Shown in pieces: positions 18,533 to 23,811 of a stretch of 23,811 bases of DNA. Each line of letters starts with the position of its first letter. Within the stretch, counting starts at the first letter, position 1. The notes beneath the pieces were generated by a model, which did no database searches, was not told where the DNA came from, and saw only the letters and a program-made list of their open reading frames with translations. The stretch covers positions 1 to 23,811 of the forward strand of contig JBNGIS010038244.1 in assembly GCA_049999725.1 (NCBI GenBank), read 5' to 3'. The translations under genes were made by a program, and so were the position numbers. Origin of the DNA: Haplomitrium mnioides (Eukaryota; Marchantiophyta; Haplomitriopsida; Calobryales).

Positions 18533-21500
18533 TCAATCCAGATTACTACTAACATCCAGATTCCAGTAAACATTGTCTTCATCACGGATACAGAGAAAAT
18601 GCCTAGCACCCCAGGTTCTGTCAAAGGTTTCCAGAATTTTTTCTCTCTTTTCTTCACTTTGAGCCTTCCTCCAGTTTCTACAGGCATCGTGTCAAGCTTT
18701 CTTTCCATACTCGATCAATCTCCTCCAGATTTTCTTCTTTAAACAATACATATCTATGTACGACTTCTTGAACACAAAAACATTCCTAGAGAGCCATATA
18801 GAGTAAAGTACTATTCCTCTTAGAAGGGACCAGATCTCTTGAACTATGGCAAGGGCCTTTGGAGTTTTGTCACCAAGGATGCATTGCTGCCAGGTTGGCT
18901 TCCACCTTTTGGAGTTCCTCCAAATAGCAAACACTAATCTGTTAATGATATTCCCTGCCCATTTCCAGATAGAGCTGATCCTAGGGCAAAGCCAGAAACA
19001 ATGAATGATATCTTCCAGTGAATCCTCCTTGCATCATACACATCTTGCATCAATCTCATAACCAAGCTTTTCTGTCTTTTTTCTGAAACTCCCTACTTGC
19101 ACACCTCTTTGGACAATAAGCCACATTAAAATGGCCTCTTTAGCTGATCTGCTTGCCACCCATATATCAGTCCATCTGGAGGAGTATTTGGAGTCGATCG
19201 AGCCCTATGCTTTCCAGCGTTCCAGAACCGGAGTGATTGTTGATGGTCGGTCCAGGATGAACCAACGACCTTTCTTGGTCGAGTAGCTACTGAGGGGTGA
19301 ATTATCTTTCCATACCCACATTCCAGGGTCCCAATCTCCCTCTCCAATAACCGAGCCAAGTAATTTATACTCGGCACTATGATCTTTTGTCACTGTGCAA
19401 ACTCTCATTTTCCTCATAATCACTGAAGGAGGAAGCTGGGGTCGAATTCCTTCTACTAACATGGTAGACATTGGTGTGACAAAAAACCATGAGCATGACT
19501 GGGTGAGATCAGAGGACTGAGTCATGGTTCCTGCCTTCAGCTCAGTATCAGCACTCCACAAGGATATTGTGATGGGGTGTGTGTCTAAACCAGATGAGAA
19601 GACTCCAGTCCAGTCTCCTTTTCTTAAGTGGCCTGGCCCCTCAAGGAGGAGTGAAATCCACCTGTCAAGAATCTTAGTTATCAGGTCATACCATTTCTGC
19701 TCATGCCTTTTGTGAAGCTGAAACCGTTCCTGCACCTCTGTCCACTCAAGGAATTTGTATGTTTGATAATTCCATAGGTCCCCAATCATGTTGACCCCTG
19801 CTTGAGACCACCTCAAGGCTGGCCAGCTCTTATTTGACGCCAGCAAAGAATTGTCCTCCACTTTATTCCACCAGATGTTTATGCTCACAACCTCTTCAAA
19901 GGACTCAGGAGCCTTCTGTTTTATGGATCTTTTGAGTATTGACCAAGCCTGCCATATCTCATTCCACAGTTGCGAGGTCGACCAGCATGAGGATCTGCAG
20001 TCAGCTACTGTCCACAATAGAGAGTGACCCCAACCTACTTTAGTGAGAGGTCTAGCTTGGCTGGCTCTGTATATAAGGAACGTTGTAGAGTCTCCCGACA
20101 GCACAGTCTTCATTATCCACTTTTCTAGCAGGGCTTGAGTCTGGGCATGAATGTCTATCAGTCCCAATCCTCCTTCTTTCTTTCTTCTCACGCAGGTTTC
20201 CCATGCCACCGGAGCTCTGCAGTTTTCCCCATTTCCTGACCAGAGGAAGTTTCTCACCAGCTGTTTGATTTCCTTAAGCGGGGAGCTGCCCCCTGCCCAG
20301 CAAGAAACAAAGTACCAGATGGAACCTAGAAGGATATGATTGATGTGATATCAGCAGTCTACCTGGTAGACTGATATATCTGTTGCACCAAAACTTGAGT
20401 TCAAATCTGACTCTATCCACCAAGATGTTCTTGATTGCTTGTAGACCGCTTTGAAGGCCAAATGGAATACCAAGGAATTTCATAATTGTGTCCTTTTCTG
20501 CCTATTTCTAGTTACTACCAACGTTCCACCATTGTGGTCTAGGTCACGAGCTGATCCAAATAGCAGATGATTTATCCCAGTTGATATTTTGTCCAGAAGC
20601 CTTGGAGAAGGTACGCAGCACCTCCACTGCCTTTGTCAAGTTCTGTCCTTCTCCTGCCAAGGATAGAAGAGTGTCGTCAGCATATTGGGAAAAGAGGTGA
20701 TACCTGCCCAAAGGGATAGAAATCCCTTTAACTTGATCAGTGAGCGCTGCATTCTTGAGAAGGTGTCCCAGTGCATCTGCTACCACAAGATACAGAAAAG
20801 GAGCTAGAGGGCAGCCTTGACGCACTGATCGTTGGATAGGGAATGAGCGGGAGAGGATGCCGTTAAGGTTGACTACGGGCGTGGCATTAGTTGTTGTCAC
20901 CTTCACATAGTCAATGAATGTTTGACCAAACCCCATGGCCTCTAAAATTTTGAACAAGAACTCCCAATCCACTATGTCATATGCTTTCTCAAAATCTACC
21001 TTCAAGAAGACACAACCTTGTCTTGTTGAGAGGGCCCAATCCTTGGTCTCAATGGCAGAAATCACACTATCAAGGATGTATCTATTAGGCAAAAAGGCTG
21101 ATTGCTCTATATTTATGATCCCTGTCAGAACTTTTTGCAACCTAAGGGAAATCACTTTGGCGAAGATCTTATAAGAGGTATTGAGAAGGGAAATGAGTCT
21201 CCAGTTGGAGACTAGAGATTTGTCGCCACCCTTGTCAATCAAGGAGATTGTGCCTTTGTTGAGCTCTACAGAGAACCATTTTCGTCTTAGAGATTTCGAG
21301 ATCATGGCTGCATAGTCTTTGGCAATCCATTTCCAACTGCATTTGTAGAATTCACTAGGAAGACCATCTGGTCCAGGGGATTTAAGTCCACTCATGCTAG
21401 CCAAGGCCTTCATGAACTCTTGTTCACTGGGAGGGTCGTCCACCACGGACCGTTGGGTAGGGGAGATGTGGGAGGGGATGAGCCTGAGGATTTCTTCTTG

Positions 21501-22814
21501 GGCCTTCGCTCTTAGTGGATCATATGCCCTGCGGCAAAAAATAGATGACAGATATTCTACTAACCTCTTTTCTTTGTCCTTCCATTCAACCAGTTCTTCG
21601 TGTGCTGGCCCCTTCAGCTCTACTATCTCAGCTGCTGCTTTGCGTTCTTGGAGGGAGCTGAAAAAGAACTTGTTCATCTTATCTCCTTCTGCGAACCATT
21701 TGGCACTGGAACGAATCCTGACTCCTTTGGCTCTGTAGTCTTCGAAGAATTCTAGAGCTGCCATATGTGTATCTAGATCCTCTTGGAGATGAGAATTGTT
21801 CTGGTCTTCCTCAATCCGAGCTCTAAGAGATGCTACTTTTCCTCTGAGCATCACTTCTTCTGCTCTCCTAAGGTAGGCTTTTCTGAACCCGAATTCTCTC
21901 AGCCATTTAGTAATTCTGCAGACTGCCTTGTCCCACCAATCCGACTGTCCATCGGCTCCTTCTACGGGTCTTGGCACAGAGCTCCAAATTTCCTCCAATT
22001 TAGCAACTACTGAAGGGTCTTCTAGGTGCGAGACATTCAACTTGAAAAAATTAGTATTGAGAGCTGAGTGACCTTTGAACATTAATTCCATGGATATGGG
22101 AAGATGGTCAGAGCGTGACACTCCCCCCACATTGACGACCTTGGCCTTGTAGGACTGATGCAAGAGACCTGCAGGGATGTAAAATCTATCCAATCTCGCA
22201 AGAATTCGCCCTATTTGTTGATTGCTCCAGGAGAACTTTAGTGCACTTGGCTTTGCTTGGAAGGGGTCTGCTATTCTCAAGAATTCTATTAGGTCATTCC
22301 ATGCTTGTAGTTCCAGGCCACCTAGGCTGTGACTAGTGCCACCCCTCCGGTCCTTGTAATGTTCCACCATGTTGAAGTCCCCTCCCATGATCTAGTTCCT
22401 GTCTTGAGGAAGTGATTGCAGGAGCTCAGTCCACATCCTCCGCCTCTCAATTGCCAGATTAGGAGCGTAGATGTTGAGCACGCCAAACTTCCCTCCTGGC
22501 AGGCCATCCAATTCAATCCATAGAGCTCGATCGTTACAAAGGGTGTGGTTTCCTTTGTAGAATAGGGCCAACTTTGCTGATAAGCCAATGCCTACACCAC
22601 CCTTGGATCTCTCTACTTCTGTAGACCAGAACTCTCCGCGAGGCCAGAGCAGTTTCAGAAGGAACTTACCTCTGGGTCCACTGAGTTTGTGCTCTTGAAT
22701 AAAAAGGACATCGATGCATGGCTTGAATTTTCTGATGAAGTCAATAATAGCTTCCCTTTTGCATTTGTCCTTTCCGATCCCTTTGACATTGTAGCTAAGG
22801 AATTGGATCTTCAT
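18533..22814 (-). pseudogene. LINE ORF2: endonuclease and reverse transcriptase, inactivated
   Basis: ORF2 would nick target DNA and reverse-transcribe the LINE RNA from the nick. It starts MKIQFLSYNVKG at 22814. Endonuclease: Asn9, Glu41 in FIQEHKL, GGDFNMV just after the first stop, RLDRFYI, and SRSDHLPI with the catalytic Asp-His. Reverse transcriptase: KSPGPDGLPSEFYK, KVDFEKAYD, SVRQGCPLAPFLY and YADD at 20684-20673, so the catalytic Asp residues are present. RPISLLN reads RLISLLN here. KFLGIPFG and SLPGRLL follow, then the C-terminal region with zf-RVT. In-frame stops: TAG 22394-22392, TGA 20546-20544, TAG 20510 and 20504, TAG 19207, TGA 19036 (next to a zf-RVT Cys) and TGA 18694. The frame shifts near 20345. 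The span is about 1,427 codons. The 614-codon open part (22388-20544) carries most of the RT. The start is supported by the ATGA overlap with ORF1. Confidence 0.93.
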
Positions 22815-23811
22815 GGAGAGCAGGATAAAGGGCTAGCCATCAAATCATCTTCAGCAAGAATGTCATCCAGCACATTGATTCCTGGACGACCCATGACTGG
22901 AGAGCTATGAGGAACATGATCCGTGACTCCAAAGGTAGCAGCTTGAGGAGTCGGAGGGGGTGGAGGCTTGCCTGCCTGAGTAAGCTAGGGAAGAGGAGTA
23001 GAACTTGCTGCTTCTCTGGTATCTCACACTTGTGGTGGTCTACTCCTGATGTTCTATTTTACCAAGGGCCTCTCCACCCGTTTATCCTTGTTCTTGGGGT
23101 TGGGCTTGGGAGTCTTGAGGGGGATGGAAGGGGCTTTCCTTGAGTTACGTCGTGTCACCTTCCTCCACTCTCCTTCCAGTTCTGATGAAGGAGAGCTAGA
23201 CTGCCCCGCACAAGCTTGGAGAGGAGTGTCACAAGTTGAATTACACCTATCTTCAGTCAGACTTCCCTTGTGTCCAATGGGCAGGCTAGAAGTCGGGATG
23301 CAACTAGCCTCCTCTATGGATAAGGGGGGGTGGGTCTAATTCGATTCCAGGCAGGCCTCCTTCCCATGACCCTTGATTATGCTCCATGGTGTCGCCAGCG
23401 TTTTTGTCATCCTAGAGGCTTGTCCAAGAGGGGGTTCTAATGGAGACTTCAGCTTAGAGGGCCCTGCTGGGGTTGAATCCCTTGGCTGATCCTGAGGAAC
23501 TCTAGAGAGAACTTCATCCCTTCCTGCTGGAGAAGCACTCAAGGTAGCTAGGGAGGAGATGATCACTTTAGCCTTTCCTTTATCTTTTTCTCTAAAGCTC
23601 TCTCTCTTTCCTCGCTTGGACCAACTGGGAATGTGGCCCCTAGGACAGTCTTTTATAAAGTGGTCCAGACTCCGACACCCTAGACATCTAAGAGGGATGC
23701 CGTCATATTCAACTTCTTGGAGGAATCTCTTGCCCCCAGGCCCTTTAAGCCCAATCGTGGTCACCACTCCATCAGATGTGTCGAGTTCCACACAGAACTT
23801 GACATGCATTT
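22811..23811 (-). pseudogene. LINE ORF1 C-terminal part with CCHC zinc knuckle, inactivated
   Basis: ORF1 of plant L1 elements encodes an RNA-binding protein that packages the element RNA. In the window the frame opens at the edge with VKFCVELDTSDGV, then a CCHC knuckle, CLGCRSLDHFIKDC (C-x2-C-x4-H-x4-C), followed by a basic linker (RGKRESFREKDKGKAK). The 157-codon open part ends at TAG 23338-23336. The same frame stays protein-like beyond it: EGEWRKVTRRNSRK and PKPNPKNKDKRVERP, then stops at 23056, 23026 and 22987, then PPPPPTPQ and GINVLDDILAEDDLMASPL. It ends at TGA 22813-22811, overlapping the ORF2 ATG by 4 nt. The ORF1 N-terminus is outside the window. Confidence 0.85.

Larger units (their letters stand above)
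18384..23811 (-). mobile_element. L1-type LINE, copy 2, 5' end outside window
   Basis: On the minus strand this contains part of ORF1, all of ORF2, a 3' UTR and a 12-A tail (T run at 18384-18395). The domain order (CCHC ORF1, then apurinic-type endonuclease, reverse transcriptase and zf-RVT without RNase H) is that of plant L1 elements. More than 5.4 kb is visible and ORF1 is still open at the window edge, so the element is much longer than copy 1. The target-site duplication partner lies outside the window. The right-hand part of copy 1 is colinear with 18384-19910. Confidence 0.95.

Noticed and set aside
19205-20257. 350-codon open frame as a separate gene
   Set aside because: It is the middle of LINE ORF2, bounded by a frameshift upstream and a CAG-to-TAG change downstream. 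Its apparent start is a GTG inside the frame.
22388-22392. Stop at 22394-22392 as the true end of a short endonuclease gene
   Set aside because: The frame resumes after one codon with the endonuclease GGDFN motif in register, so this is a nonsense mutation inside ORF2.
1-23811. tRNA, rRNA, CRISPR array, phage or bacterial operon
   Set aside because: No cloverleaf, rRNA core, evenly spaced direct-repeat array with unique spacers, or ribosome-site-led gene cluster is visible. The composition and elements are plant nuclear.

Overview
The window looks like repeat-rich nuclear DNA of a land plant. It is AT-rich overall, carries a plant-type L1 (LINE) element in two copies, a decayed Ty3/gypsy pol region and a copia-type LTR, and has a 100-N scaffold gap. 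I see no intact host gene, no tRNA or rRNA gene, and nothing prokaryotic. A large-genome lineage such as a gymnosperm or fern would fit, but the sequence does not decide this. Every stretch I can identify as coding is a broken retroelement or an unassigned pseudogene.

Layout, left to right. Positions 1-270 hold a GC-rich patch with four short hairpins. Positions 1988-2282 look like a minus-strand copia-type 5' LTR with an adjacent tRNA-Met-type primer binding site. Positions 3190-7438 form a GC-rich block between AT-rich flanks. The block holds nested tandem repeats: 21-bp monomers in a ~101-bp higher-order unit, a 124-bp unit, 41-bp units in two arrays, and ~80-90-bp units. Positions 7640-9200 hold a plus-strand Ty3/gypsy pol relic (RT C-terminus, RNase H, integrase) shredded by stops and frameshifts. 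Positions 9200-12778 are AT-rich with nothing I can support.

The best-defined content is one LINE family. Copy 1 (12790-14319, plus) is a 5'-truncated insertion with an 11-bp target-site duplication (one mismatch). Copy 2 (18384 to beyond 23811, minus) carries the C-terminal part of ORF1 with a CCHC knuckle, then all of ORF2: endonuclease, reverse transcriptase with YADD, and the zf-RVT C-terminal region. ORF1 and ORF2 overlap by 4 nt (ATGA). Both copies are dead through several stop codons and, in copy 2, a frameshift. Their last ~1.5 kb form an inverted repeat around a ~4 kb spacer.

The spacer holds a (TG)n microsatellite, a small coding-like relic (15813-16010), and a longer Lys/Glu-rich, coiled-coil-like pseudogene on the minus strand (about 16990-18383) that I do not recognise and that LINE copy 2 abuts. 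The 100-N gap in that pseudogene is flanked by the same 34 bp on both sides, so it is most likely an unmerged contig overlap rather than missing sequence.

The genes do not cooperate in any host pathway. The window records successive retroelement insertion and decay.
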